A stretch of 64,000 bases of DNA, taken from positions 1 to 64,000 of the forward strand of contig NZ_JARHTP010000033.1 in NCBI RefSeq assembly GCF_029223485.1, given 5' to 3'. The position numbers were made by a program, and so were the translations under genes. Positions 1 to 12,546 of this stretch are shown piece by piece. The notes beneath the pieces were generated by a model, which made no database searches, was not told the DNA's origin, and saw only the letters and a program-made list of their open reading frames with translations. How positions within the stretch are numbered: the stretch's first letter is position 1; each line of letters opens with the position of its first letter. This DNA is from Streptomyces coacervatus. Lineage in GTDB: Bacteria; Actinomycetota; Actinomycetes; Streptomycetales; Streptomycetaceae.

Positions 1-35
1 GCCACATACGCGGCCGCTTCGTCTTTGTCTGCCAT
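1..35 (-). CDS. Possible 5' end of a leftward gene cut by the window edge
   Basis: An ATG on the minus strand at 35 opens a frame reading MADKDEAAAYV to the window edge. A purine-rich ggacgag lies just upstream. Only eleven codons are visible, so neither function nor reality can be judged. Confidence 0.15.
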   Translation of the reverse strand, partial: MADKDEAAAYV

Positions 36-235
36 GACTCGTCCGATCCGCCCGGCCCGAGGGCCCGAGGGCGAGCCCCGGGCCAGGTTTTCACATCACG
101 GACTTACACGATCTTTCAGACACGCTCCACGCGGCGATGGGACGTGTCTGGCACCGCTTCACGAGCCGCCTACGGCTCTCGACGCTCAGGGGCGCATTCG
201 CGTGGAGCACCCGTCGTCCTCTCGAAGTCGGACGA

Positions 236-269
236 CGGCAGGCGCGACACCTATCGTGCGCGCCTGCCG
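236..269 (-). terminator. Hairpin terminator after the VOC gene
   Basis: CGGCAGGCGCG at 236-246 pairs perfectly with CGCGCCTGCCG at 259-269 around a 12-base loop. It lies 13 bases beyond the stop of the leftward VOC gene. There is no strong T run, as is usual in Streptomyces. The rest of 36-281 shows no convincing gene. Confidence 0.6.
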
Positions 270-281
270 CATTGCGGCCTT

Positions 282-647
282 TCAGCCCTGCGGTGCGACG
301 CGGATACGGTTCCCGTCAGGATCAGCTGCGAGGAAGGTCAGACCGAACCCCGCATCATGAGGCTCCTGCAGGATCGTGACGCCCTTGGACTGCCACTGCT
401 TGAAGATCGCGTTGACCTCGTCGGGCCCACTGTCGATGGCCAGGCACACCTCACTGGTACGCGGGACGTCCGCTGACAGATCCTCGAACTGGCCGGACCA
501 CACAGCGAGGTCAGCGCCTGGCCCGAGGTCGAAGGTGATGTATCCCGGAGTCTCGAACGAGGGGCTCATTCCGAGGAGGTCGCCGTAGAAACGTGCTGCG
601 GCGGGAGCGTCGTTCACGTAGACGATGGACACGACGGATGTGGTCAT
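282..647 (-). CDS. VOC-family (glyoxalase/bleomycin-resistance-like) protein
   Basis: A 121-aa single-domain VOC protein. It opens with VSIVYVNDAPAAARFYGDLLG, the typical strand-helix start, and ends with FLAADPDGNRIRV, the typical last metal-site strand. VOC proteins use paired beta-alpha-beta-beta-beta modules to bind a metal and act as lyases, dioxygenases or antibiotic binders. The substrate cannot be told here. I chose the ATG at 647 because GAAGGAAG stands just upstream and the family fold begins there; a longer upstream frame exists but has no support. It diverges from a WYL regulator 92 bp away, which is its likely controller. Confidence 0.85.
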   Translation of the reverse strand: MTTSVVSIVYVNDAPAAARFYGDLLGMSPSFETPGYITFDLGPGADLAVWSGQFEDLSADVPRTSEVCLAIDSGPDEVNAIFKQWQSKGVTILQEPHDAGFGLTFLAADPDGNRIRVAPQG

Positions 648-739
648 GGTTCTTCCTTCTCGCAGGTCGTGGGTACGCATCCGCCAGCCTGACCGGGATA
701 TGCGCCGCATCATGTCGCAATTCCTGAAAAACTTGGCGT
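648..739. promoter_or_regulatory. Divergent promoter region with inverted repeat
   Basis: This 92-bp gap separates the VOC gene from the WYL regulator and must hold both promoters. The inverted repeat ATGCG-C-CGCAT at 700-710, followed by ATGTCGCAATT, is a candidate operator. The assignment to the neighbouring regulator is inferred from position. Confidence 0.4.
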
Positions 740-1705
740 GTGACCCCAGACCGCTTCTTCTCCCTGATGCTGCTCCTGGCATCGAGGAATGCCGTGACCA
801 CACAGGAACTCGCCTCGGCGCTCGGGGTGTCCCTTCGAACCGTCACCCGGGACCTGAACTGGCTCCGCGAGGCCGGTCTGCCGGTGACCGCGCAACGGGG
901 CCGCCTCGGAGGCGTGACCATGCTGCCCGGGTCCGGGCTCGACCTCACGCGACTCACACCGGGCGAGCGTGATCATCTCTCGCTCACCGGGCTGGACGAG
1001 AAGCAACGTGCGGAGCTCGACGCATCGGCCGAAAGCCGGCGCGCGCTCTCCAAGATCGCCGCTACACAGCCACGTCGAGTGCATGAGCTCCTGCCGCTCA
1101 CCGACGTAGTGCACGTGGACAGCCGTCCCTGGCGTCAGGCCCGTGCTTCCGGCACGACCCCGGCTTCGCTGATCGGCCCGGTGCGGCGCGGTCGCCGGCT
1201 ACGGATCGAGTACGACAGCCCACGCGAGTCATGCCCACGCGACCTGGTCGTGGATCCCTACGGGCTGTTCGCCAAGGCCGGCATCTGGTACCTCGTCGCC
1301 GACTGTGCCCAAGTGCCACGGATGTACCGACTCGAACGGATCACCACGTGGAAAGAAGTCGACCAGCCACGACGGATCCGCGAGAACCAGTCCCTGACCA
1401 CCGTCGCTGCAGCGCTCGTTGACCAGTGGGAACACAACCATGCGATAGAGGTCAGCGCCACCATCGACAAGACCCAGATCGAGCGAGCGCGACGGATCCT
1501 CGGCCAACGACTCGTCCAGGACGACCATGAGGAATCCGCCACCGGCCACAGGGTGAGGATCCGCTTCCTGGACCTGGAGGACGTGCGAACGCTACTGCCG
1601 TTCGGGAGCGCCATCAATGTGCACGGCCCCGCCGAAGCCAGGGCTCACCTCCGCGACCTCGCCACCAAGCTTGCCCACCACTATGCGCCGTCACCAGCGT
1701 CCTGA
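740..1705 (+). CDS. WYL-domain transcriptional regulator (YafY type)
   Basis: A 321-aa protein with a DeoR-like winged helix at about residues 1-60 (VTTQELASALGVSLRTVTRDL) and a WYL effector domain at about 140-225 (RRLRIEYDS, DPYGLFAKAGIWYLVADC, YRLERIT). A C-terminal extension follows. WYL domains sense small ligands or nucleic acids and switch repression or activation. The start is a GTG at 740 with no clear ribosome site, so translation may be leaderless or nearly so. Divergence from the VOC gene suggests local control. WYL regulators also govern phage-defence loci, but this one is separated from the candidate defence genes by a rightward gene, so I do not infer that role. Confidence 0.85.
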   Translation: MTPDRFFSLMLLLASRNAVTTQELASALGVSLRTVTRDLNWLREAGLPVTAQRGRLGGVTMLPGSGLDLTRLTPGERDHLSLTGLDEKQRAELDASAESRRALSKIAATQPRRVHELLPLTDVVHVDSRPWRQARASGTTPASLIGPVRRGRRLRIEYDSPRESCPRDLVVDPYGLFAKAGIWYLVADCAQVPRMYRLERITTWKEVDQPRRIRENQSLTTVAAALVDQWEHNHAIEVSATIDKTQIERARRILGQRLVQDDHEESATGHRVRIRFLDLEDVRTLLPFGSAINVHGPAEARAHLRDLATKLAHHYAPSPAS

Positions 1706-1856
1706 CCCGCAACACCTAGCTGGCAGCGCGATATTCACGGCACCGAGTTCCGCGTGCCCCCATCACGTAGATATGCGCACTTGCGTACGCCCCGTACCGG
1801 GCACATAGCTTCCGCCTTGACGTGTACAGATCGCATAGACACTGGGGGCGTGCAGG

Positions 1857-3239
1857 TTGAAGGCGAAACCAAGAGTGACGAAAGGCGTGTTACGGGACCT
1901 CGCGCAGCCGTCGAACGTAGCCGTTCAGTCGGACGTGGCGCTGGTCGGCAGCGTCGAGACGGCCGTGGCAAGGGACGACAAGAAGCGTGCAGAGAAAGGC
2001 ACTTCGCTCCGGCGTAAGAGCGGCCTGGAGGCCCTGCCAAGGGCGGAACTTGGGCAGTCGGTAGAGCTGGCTCCGTGGCACGTACTGCACGATCTCGCCC
2101 AGGCTCTTTCCCTCTCTCGACAAGGCGCTGGGCGCGGTCTCGCCGAGCATTGGGGAAGCCTCAAGTACAGCCAGGCGCTCGATGCCGTAGCGGATAGCTA
2201 CATACAGCTGTCCGCCGAAGCCAAAGGGATAGCCCGGGACTACAAGCGTCTGCAGTCTCGAGAATTGGGACAAGGTTTCGCCCTTGCCCTGGCACGACAC
2301 GCCCTCGAGCGTCGCTATCCAGATCGTTTCGTGTCTTTCGTCAGCGCCGATGTAGTCATACGCGCTGGGTGGTCCAAGGGCTCGGCCGGTTACCCCTACC
2401 GGCCCGACTTCTTCGCCGAGGTCTGGAAACCGGGTGAGCCGTCCCGCGTCTTCCCAATTGCGACCACGGGGAACCATGGAGGCCCCAAACCTTCCTACAC
2501 CCAACTCGCGGCGTCCTCGGCCCATGTCGAGGCCATGCACATCGGCGCGTGGAACGAAACCCCGTGCCTTGTCTTCAGTACGGAGTTCCCTTCGGAAGGG
2601 CCCGTCACAGTCCATGTCCTGCACGCTCGTGGAGAGGACGGCTGGCTATATGGCTCGCCCGCGCATCCGCTGCGGGGCTTGAACACTCCCGCCGAAAACG
2701 GGAACATCGTGCCGGGCATCCAGCTGCCCACCCACGGTGACGGCGCTCCCGAGTCCGAGCCCGGTTTCCATGTCCAGTCCCAGGACTCGGCGTGGTTCCA
2801 GCACGTCGTGGCACGGACAGCGATCGCCGGAACAGCTGCCTTCGCAGGCGATGGCGCTACAACCGCTCGCTACCTCACCACCGATCAGGGGAGTCGGCGC
2901 TACGACGCCGGTATCGCGCATGCGGCATCAGGAAGTGTCCAGGACTCGGCATACAGGCTCCTCGGCATCCCCTTCGTCGGCACGGATCACGTCTTCCGGC
3001 TGAACAACAAGCGCGTAGAGGCGTTCTCCGGAGTCGCAGCCGATCTCTTCGCCCTCCTCTCCGCTGGGAAGGCCGAGGATTACCGCGGCGAAATTTACGC
3101 AAGGCGCGGCGCCTGGCCAGGAAAGACGTGGGATCCGAAGTGGGGAGGCCCTGTCTCGATTCGAGAAGACGGAACAGTCCTGGCCATGCGCCTACTGCGC
3201 TTGAGGAAGAGCACGAGCACTGAGGACGCCTCGACGTAA
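1857..3239 (+). CDS. Unknown 460-aa protein beside a helicase-nuclease locus
   Basis: I do not recognise the family. The first 60 residues are polar and basic. An alpha-helical stretch at about 75-160 precedes a mixed region with YRPDFFAEVW and FPIATTGNHG at about 180-205 that is reminiscent of a degenerate PD-(D/E)XK fold, but it lacks a clear E-x-K. No signal peptide or membrane segment is seen. Codon 12 is TTA (1890-1892), so translation should depend on the bldA tRNA if that system is present. The TTG at 1857 follows GGGGG; a GTG at 1875 behind GAAGG is an equally good start and keeps the TTA. The gene converges on the HEPN-like/helicase set, and its role there is inference. Confidence 0.7.
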   Translation: MKAKPRVTKGVLRDLAQPSNVAVQSDVALVGSVETAVARDDKKRAEKGTSLRRKSGLEALPRAELGQSVELAPWHVLHDLAQALSLSRQGAGRGLAEHWGSLKYSQALDAVADSYIQLSAEAKGIARDYKRLQSRELGQGFALALARHALERRYPDRFVSFVSADVVIRAGWSKGSAGYPYRPDFFAEVWKPGEPSRVFPIATTGNHGGPKPSYTQLAASSAHVEAMHIGAWNETPCLVFSTEFPSEGPVTVHVLHARGEDGWLYGSPAHPLRGLNTPAENGNIVPGIQLPTHGDGAPESEPGFHVQSQDSAWFQHVVARTAIAGTAAFAGDGATTARYLTTDQGSRRYDAGIAHAASGSVQDSAYRLLGIPFVGTDHVFRLNNKRVEAFSGVAADLFALLSAGKAEDYRGEIYARRGAWPGKTWDPKWGGPVSIREDGTVLAMRLLRLRKSTSTEDAST

Positions 3240-3273
3240 CCCGCCTTCAGGCTCAGTGTTCTATGTTCTGCGC

Positions 3274-3316
3274 GGGCGGAGGAGGCACCGTCAGACACTC
3301 CGCACTTTCTCCGCCC
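3274..3316. terminator. Possible bidirectional terminator between convergent genes
   Basis: GGGCGGAG at 3274-3281 pairs with CTCCGCCC at 3309-3316 across a 27-base loop. It lies in the 102-bp gap between the rightward unknown gene and the leftward HEPN-like gene. The long loop makes this a weak call. Confidence 0.35.
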
Positions 3317-3341
3317 ACGCTGGATCGAGCGCGCCCCCGGT

Positions 3342-4301
3342 TCATGCGCCCGCTGTTGTTCCACCACCCGGATGGCGACGAGCGACAGAGGCCGGCGTTG
3401 GGCGCTGTGGGGAGGCATTGGGATTGCGACCACGACCTCGCTCTGCGGGGGCACGCGGAGTAGGCGGAGCGGGAGGCGCTGCTGCCGTCGCCGCGAGATC
3501 GTTCAGAGTGGCGTTCACCACCGGCCAGCACATATCGAGCGTGTCGCGGTTCGGTACGTGTCCGGTCCGTTTCTCCGCCAGGGGATGAACGAGATTCCTG
3601 TAGTGCCGGACCAGCTCCGAGGCCAGTTTGGCATCGTGCTCGATCCATTTGTTTTCGTACGCGAAGTCGACGAAGTCGTTCAGCCCCATGTTCCGCAACG
3701 GCTTCGGCATGCGTGCACCTGCGGTGCGGACCTGCGCGGCATGCGCGAGCACACCCTCCAGGAGGCTGCCCAGCATGATGACCGCCGACGTGTAGGCGCC
3801 GTGCTCGTAGCAGGTGCGTGCCTCGTCCAGCCGGAGTTGCACAGTGGCGGCGAGTTCCGGGTCGCTCACGACCTCTGTCACGGAGACCTTCAGCTCGACA
3901 CGCGGCAGCTGTCGTACTTCGTCCTCGAATCCTGCTTCGCAGCGGACGAGGACCAGTTGGCCTCTCTCCTCGCCGATGCGGCGTCCGTCGAGCACGAGTA
4001 TCTCGTTGAGCCGCTTCAGCGTGGCCTGGTACTCCTGCTGCTGGTTGTAGTACTCAAGGCGGTTCGCCAGGCGCAGGACGGCGCGCTCGGTCTCGTCCGT
4101 GCCGTCCTCCTGACGCTCCTTGAGGAGGTCCTTGGCCCACTTGTGCCTGGGCGTGCCGGCATACTCAGGAACGTCGTCCCAGCCCGCGCGCTGGAAGAAC
4201 TCGGCTATCTGGTACCCCTTCCGGTAGAGCAGCGGCGGCTCGTCCCCGCAGATCAGGTGGGCGATCTCGGTCAGTGTGCTGTCGTCGAAGATTTCGGTCA
4301 C
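3342..4301 (-). CDS. HEPN-like protein translationally coupled to the helicase-nuclease
   Basis: A 319-aa protein. Residues 1-110 are helical (LTEIAHLICGDEPPLLYRKG, then a charged coiled stretch). A second helical domain at about 160-250 contains ARTCYEHGAYTSAVIMLGSL and then RHYRNLVHP at 232-240. The spacing R232-x6-H239 matches the HEPN ribonuclease signature, and the context resembles DUF4145/Abi-type HEPN domains. The last 50 residues are Pro/Arg-rich and probably disordered. I placed the start at the GTG at 4301 because the helicase stop TGA ends one base earlier (TGA-A-GTG), which implies coupling. HEPN proteins often cut RNA to halt infected cells. The RNase role here is inferred from the motif only. 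Confidence 0.65.
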   Translation of the reverse strand: MTEIFDDSTLTEIAHLICGDEPPLLYRKGYQIAEFFQRAGWDDVPEYAGTPRHKWAKDLLKERQEDGTDETERAVLRLANRLEYYNQQQEYQATLKRLNEILVLDGRRIGEERGQLVLVRCEAGFEDEVRQLPRVELKVSVTEVVSDPELAATVQLRLDEARTCYEHGAYTSAVIMLGSLLEGVLAHAAQVRTAGARMPKPLRNMGLNDFVDFAYENKWIEHDAKLASELVRHYRNLVHPLAEKRTGHVPNRDTLDMCWPVVNATLNDLAATAAAPPAPPTPRAPAERGRGRNPNASPQRPTPASVARRHPGGGTTAGA

Positions 4302-4302
4302 T

Positions 4303-8874
<4,572 letters not shown>

Positions 8875-8981
8875 CTATCCCCCCAAATCTTGGCTCGATG
8901 GAAAGCCTTCCAGGATGCGGGAGGGAGGCGGCACCATCAACAGGGACCGGTGAGTAATGACGTGAACAAGCCACATTCCGC

Positions 8982-9010
8982 GAAAGTTGGCTGTAACCCA
9001 GTCAACCTTT
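8982..9010 (-). terminator. Weak hairpin after the NERD gene
   Basis: On the minus strand GTTGACTG is followed by CAGCCAAC around a short loop, just past the NERD stop. It could terminate or attenuate read-through into the helicase gene 134 bp downstream. Confidence 0.3.
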
Positions 9011-9827
9011 AAGAGCGAACCCACGTGCGGCGATCACGAGCCGCCGCGTAGACCAACTCGACCTTGTCCGGTCGCCAGCCAGTCTTGAGGTGCTTGAACG
9101 CCGCGATGTCGCGCTCCTGAAGGACACACACGTCCCGAAGTGACGGCACGACCTGCAGCTCTGTCACCGCAACGAAGGCAAGCACCGGCTGAACCTCGAC
9201 GGGAAAGCCGCACGCAATCGTCAGCGCAGCTGAGGCCCGCTGCGCCTCAGCTCGGCTCTTTCGCACGTAGGGGTACGACTGGCTGCCTATGCGAACAGAG
9301 TCGTCGCCCACCCAAACTCGCGCTCCGCGGTGGCACTTCGTGTTGAAGCAGAAGGCGCCGCCCGGACCAATCAGGACGTGGTCGATGTCGACTTCACCGG
9401 ACAGGGGTATGGAGTGCAGAACTCGCCAGCCTCGCCACGCCAGCCTTTCCAGCTCCGCTCCCGCCCGGCGCTCGCCGACCAGTCCTGCGCGCCAGCTGTC
9501 CGCCTCCAGACGCCGACCGGAGAGCCTGGCCAACGCCCACCGCCAGAAGCCGGGCGCCAGCTCGTCCACCTTCATCTGCAGCGCGTCACCGGGCCGGTTC
9601 CCGGCAAGGCCGTCCTCAGGACGCAGTGCCTTGTGCGCTACGGGCGAAGAAGAAGCGGCGAGATAGGGCGCGAGGGCATCAAGCACCGCGTCCCGCTGTT
9701 CCTCAGCTAGAAGCTCCAGATACCCCGTGCGGCGGTCGAGCCATGCGACCTTCTTGCCGTCCGACTGATTCACGTAGAGACGATCATGCCCGTAACGCTT
9801 CCACGCAGAGACCTGTAAGCCGCTCAT
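9009..9827 (-). CDS. NERD-domain (nuclease-related) protein
   Basis: A 272-aa protein with a NERD domain at about residues 115-230: G-E at 118-119, GEVDIDHVLIGPGG at 144-157 and FNTK at 161-164. NERD is a PD-(D/E)XK-like fold; here N-x-K stands where E-x-K is commoner, a substitution I recall from other actinobacterial NERD proteins. The first 100 residues look like a separate small domain (YVNQSDGKKVAWLDRRTG). Codon 4 is TTA (9816-9818), which predicts bldA dependence. The start ATG at 9827 follows a run of nine G. It precedes the helicase-nuclease in the same direction. Confidence 0.8.
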   Translation of the reverse strand: MSGLQVSAWKRYGHDRLYVNQSDGKKVAWLDRRTGYLELLAEEQRDAVLDALAPYLAASSSPVAHKALRPEDGLAGNRPGDALQMKVDELAPGFWRWALARLSGRRLEADSWRAGLVGERRAGAELERLAWRGWRVLHSIPLSGEVDIDHVLIGPGGAFCFNTKCHRGARVWVGDDSVRIGSQSYPYVRKSRAEAQRASAALTIACGFPVEVQPVLAFVAVTELQVVPSLRDVCVLQERDIAAFKHLKTGWRPDKVELVYAAARDRRTWVRS

Positions 9828-10208
9828 GCGCCCCCCCCCGTTTCACATCCCGTCAAAGACCAATGACCATGTGACCAGGATCAGAAACAGCGAGCAAGAC
9901 GGCCTCATGTCTGCGCCGAGCAGGGTGGTGGCCGCGGGTGCTTCCCAGCCGGTTCTGCAGACAGAGCGAGGGCACATCCAGGGCACATGAGCCCGGGAAA
10001 CGGCGTTGACCTGTGAGAACTACCGAGAGGAGTTTTCCCAGGTCATCGCACATTCACTTGCGAAACCCCAGGTCAGCGCCCTCCCGCCCCCAATCGCTGC
10101 ACGAGTGGCAGGACTTCAGCCATCGGTTGCATGAGGCGGGGCATCAGCCTTATTGCCTTGTTTGGCCGTGAGCTGAGTTATCGCGGGGTTTGGGCTTTCT
10201 CGGGGTTC
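9828..10208. other. Gene-free stretch with short repeats
   Basis: No ORF here has convincing codon bias or a family match. TGACCTG at 10007-10013 is inverted against CAGGTCA at 10039-10045, and CCCAGGTCA recurs at 10067-10075. It separates the candidate defence genes from the RiPP locus and could be a recombination scar, but no tRNA end or integrase is visible. Confidence 0.5.
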
Positions 10209-10232
10209 GGGCGGGGCTTTCGGGTCCCGCCC
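10209..10232 (-). terminator. Hairpin terminator after the flavoprotein gene
   Basis: GGGCGGGGC at 10209-10217 pairs with GTCCCGCCC at 10224-10232 around TTTCGG, with one G-T wobble. Closely similar hairpins stand at 12444 and 18395. Confidence 0.65.
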
Positions 10233-10256
10233 TTTGTCATGAGCCGGGAGCGAGCG

Positions 10257-10811
10257 TCACGGCCGGGCGGACGTCCTGGGCGTGAGCAGTTCCAACGCCT
10301 CGTCCCAGCGAAAGCGGTCTGCACCTCCGCCCGCTTTGGGTTTGTGGGGCTCGTACGAACCGATCAGGACGTCCATCTCCCGCAGCAGTTCCAGACTCTG
10401 CCGGTAGGCGGGATGGGCGGCCTGCGCCGCGTTCAGGTACGGCAGGACGGCGGTGGGGATGCCCATGCCGTACGCCTCGCACAGGACGCCCAGAGCGAGG
10501 GTGTCGGAGATGCCGGCGGCCCATTTGTTGACCGTGTTGAAGGTGGCCGGGGCAACGGCGACGGCGTCCGCGGGCGGCAGGGGGCGGGCCTCGCCGGGCG
10601 TGCGCCAGGCCGAGCGGATCGGATAGCCGGTCTGGGCTTGGATCGCCTCGGTGTCGAGGAAGCCCAGGCCCTGTGGGGTGGCGATGACGCCGACGTCCCA
10701 GTGCCGTTCCTGCGCGGCAGTGATCAGCTTGCCGACATTGCCGGCGATGCCGCAGGCGCACACGACGACGTACAGGAAAGGCTTCTTGTCCGACTCGCTC
10801 GGGGTGGTCAC
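10257..10811 (-). CDS. Flavoprotein (PPC decarboxylase-like fold)
   Basis: A 184-aa protein of the homo-oligomeric flavin-containing Cys decarboxylase fold. It has a nucleotide-binding start (FLYVVVCACGIAGNVGKLIT) and the hallmark ADAVAVAPATFNTVNKWAAG, matching the P-A-T-x-N-x-x-x-K signature of this group. Relatives decarboxylate phosphopantothenoylcysteine or peptide C-terminal cysteines (EpiD, LanD). In a RiPP locus it could act on a peptide, but the tgmA product does not end in Cys, so that is unproven. The GTG start at 10811 overlaps the WbqC stop (GTGA). Last gene of the leftward string. Confidence 0.8.
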   Translation of the reverse strand: MTTPSESDKKPFLYVVVCACGIAGNVGKLITAAQERHWDVGVIATPQGLGFLDTEAIQAQTGYPIRSAWRTPGEARPLPPADAVAVAPATFNTVNKWAAGISDTLALGVLCEAYGMGIPTAVLPYLNAAQAAHPAYRQSLELLREMDVLIGSYEPHKPKAGGGADRFRWDEALELLTPRTSARP

Positions 10812-11545
10812 GCGGGGTCTCCAAGGAATTGAGCTGCTCGTACGGCGTCCAGCCGGGCCGCGAGGTCGTGCGGCCCGAGCTCGCTCCATGCCCAGAGACT
10901 GCTGATCCGCCGGGCCCGGCTCCAGAGCCGGTCGTCTGTGTCCACAGGCGTGTGGAAATCAAGCACGGGGATGCCGTGGGCGGCGAACGGTTGGTTATCC
11001 AAGTAGCGCCGACCGCCGGAGCCGCAGAGGTAGTACGTGCTGCCACTGGCCACGGCGAGGTCGGCGAGGCGCTCCGACCGGCCTTCACGGGTCGGGAAGG
11101 CGCTGCTGTCCAGCACTTCCCCGCTCCAGCCGAGAACGGCGAGCAAGGCGATCGTGGACGTCCTGGCGAGGTTCGCCACGCGGTCCGTGGTCTCGAACCG
11201 GTCGAGGACCGCGTCCAGAACCTCTGACACCGAGGCCCGGTGGGGGCTACGGCCGTAGAACTGGCGAATGAGCAGCCGAACCGTACGCCGGGAGCGTGGT
11301 GAGTCGGCAAGTCGTGCCTGATCGACGAGCGTGGGGCGCCCGTGGGGCAAGCGCGTGGGGAGCGTCAGCCACTGTTGCTGGTCGGGATCGTCCAGGGCGG
11401 CGAGCCGTGCACGGTGCTGGTAGTCGCGTCGCGTGAACTGCACGTCGTCGAAGACGATCCACCGGTCGGCGGCGTACAGCTTGGCCCGCGCGGACAGCCG
11501 CGGGAACAGGTTCGGCTGGTGTATCGCGCACACCCCGCCGGGCAC
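10808..11545 (-). CDS. WbqC-family protein
   Basis: A 245-aa protein. It has the conserved VCAIHQPNLFPRLS start, then KLYAADRWIVFDDVQFTRRD near residue 30, both hallmarks of the WbqC family, which is linked to sugar N-acylation and to glycan or natural-product clusters. The GTG at 11545 lies 16 bp beyond the YdcF stop; a GTG at 11533 directly before CAIHQP is an alternative. No good ribosome site is visible, so coupling from the upstream gene is likely. Its presence between YdcF and flavoprotein genes is a grouping I recall from Streptomyces, but no reaction can be assigned. Confidence 0.8.
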   Translation of the reverse strand: MPGGVCAIHQPNLFPRLSARAKLYAADRWIVFDDVQFTRRDYQHRARLAALDDPDQQQWLTLPTRLPHGRPTLVDQARLADSPRSRRTVRLLIRQFYGRSPHRASVSEVLDAVLDRFETTDRVANLARTSTIALLAVLGWSGEVLDSSAFPTREGRSERLADLAVASGSTYYLCGSGGRRYLDNQPFAAHGIPVLDFHTPVDTDDRLWSRARRISSLWAWSELGPHDLAARLDAVRAAQFLGDPA

Positions 11546-11561
11546 CTGGAATCGGCGTGTG

Positions 11562-12251
11562 TCAGGTGCTGATGAGGCGGCTGTCGAAGCCGGCGCCCAA
11601 GAGGCGCTCGTAAGCGTCATGCACATCCCCCGGTACGTCCTGCTCGACGGCGAAACCGCGCTTCGGGTACTCGATCACCCGCTGCAGGTCGCCGACGAGC
11701 ATGTCGACGACGAGCTTCTCGTCGCCGATCGACTTGATGTAGTCGTCCAACTCCAGCGGCTCGGAGGCACAGACGACGTCCGCCTCGGGCCACAGCTTGC
11801 GGCAGGTGACATAGGAGCGGCGCTCCATGTACGGCTTGGAGATCAGCAGCAGCGACTCGACCGCGATGCCGACCTCGGACAGCAACTCCCTTGCGAATGT
11901 GATGTTCTGGCCGGTGTTCGCAGCCTTCGGTTCCACGAGGATCGCGTCGTCCGGGACCCCCAGGCTCAGCGCGTGCTCGCGGTAGTGAACGGCCTCCCCG
12001 CGAGGGAAGCGGGCGCGGGTGGTGGGGCTGTTGCCGCCGCTGAACACCACGACCGGGAAGAGGCCCGCGCGGTAGAGATCAGCGGCAGCGGTGGCGACAC
12101 CCAGGTCGTGGCTGCCCAGGCCGATCGCCGCCGAGCAGGGCCGCAGCTCGTGACCCATCTGGTGGTAATTCCAGATCAGCGTCGCGTCGTGGAACTGCTC
12201 GTCGGTGATCTGGCGCTGCTGATGCTCCGGCACTGGCACTCCCTGGCTCAT
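11562..12251 (-). CDS. YdcF/DUF218-family protein
   Basis: A 229-aa cytoplasmic-looking protein of the YdcF/ElyC-SanA fold. It has the nucleotide-site pattern AIGLGSHDLGVATAAADLY, VVVFSGGNSPTTRARFPRGE, and EPKAANTGQNITFARELL, where the E-x-x-x-x-T-x-x-N motif is diagnostic. E. coli YdcF binds S-adenosylmethionine, but the family's chemistry is little known. No membrane segment is present, unlike ElyC. The start ATG at 12251 follows AAGGAGG and overlaps the stop of a possible 62-aa ORF (ATGA). It belongs to the leftward RiPP-adjacent string. Confidence 0.85.
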   Translation of the reverse strand: MSQGVPVPEHQQRQITDEQFHDATLIWNYHQMGHELRPCSAAIGLGSHDLGVATAAADLYRAGLFPVVVFSGGNSPTTRARFPRGEAVHYREHALSLGVPDDAILVEPKAANTGQNITFARELLSEVGIAVESLLLISKPYMERRSYVTCRKLWPEADVVCASEPLELDDYIKSIGDEKLVVDMLVGDLQRVIEYPKRGFAVEQDVPGDVHDAYERLLGAGFDSRLIST

Positions 12252-12436
12252 CCTTGCTGCCTCCTTCGGATGCCCTCGATGCTGCGCAGTCGGTGGCTCA
12301 GCCTGTACTGGCGGGCCACCTGTGCCGCCTGATCGAGGACGGACAGCCCATCATTCCGGGTCGCCGCGTCGGCTTCATGGAGCTGGGCATCAGCCGATTG
12401 CCTGGTGTGGCCCTGGGCCCTGGCCTTGGGTTTCAT
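12248..12436 (-). CDS. Possible 62-aa basic protein upstream of ydcF-like gene
   Basis: A frame beginning MKPKARAQGHTRQSADAQL and ending GIRRRQQG has its TGA inside the ATGA overlap with the YdcF start, as in the other coupled pairs here. No ribosome site precedes its ATG, and codon bias is only moderate. It starts 8 bp after a terminator hairpin. It may be real, or just the leader of the downstream transcript. Confidence 0.3.
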   Translation of the reverse strand: MKPKARAQGHTRQSADAQLHEADAATRNDGLSVLDQAAQVARQYRLSHRLRSIEGIRRRQQG

Positions 12437-12443
12437 GGTGTGC

Positions 12444-12467
12444 GGGCGGGACTTTCGGGTCCCACCC
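12444..12467 (-). terminator. Hairpin terminator after the PIMT-like gene
   Basis: GGGCGGGAC (12444-12452) pairs with GTCCCACCC (12459-12467). The C-A mismatch on the plus strand becomes a G-U pair in leftward RNA, which fits termination after tgmC. Confidence 0.55.
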
Positions 12468-12546
12468 TGGTCATGTACGGGGAGGAGCCGTCCGGCAGCC
12501 AGGGCCCGTTGAGCGCACCTGGCGCCGCCTCCGGCGTACCGCACTC

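Noticed and set aside
9828..10130. Possible attachment site or integrase remnant between defence and RiPP regions
   Set aside because: No tRNA end, no integrase motif and no matching direct repeat at the far side were found; only short CAGGTCA repeats remain.
12248..12544. 98-codon version of the small ORF before the YdcF-like gene
   Set aside because: Its first 36 codons run through the terminator hairpin and lack family or codon support; only the 62-codon part is kept, at low confidence.
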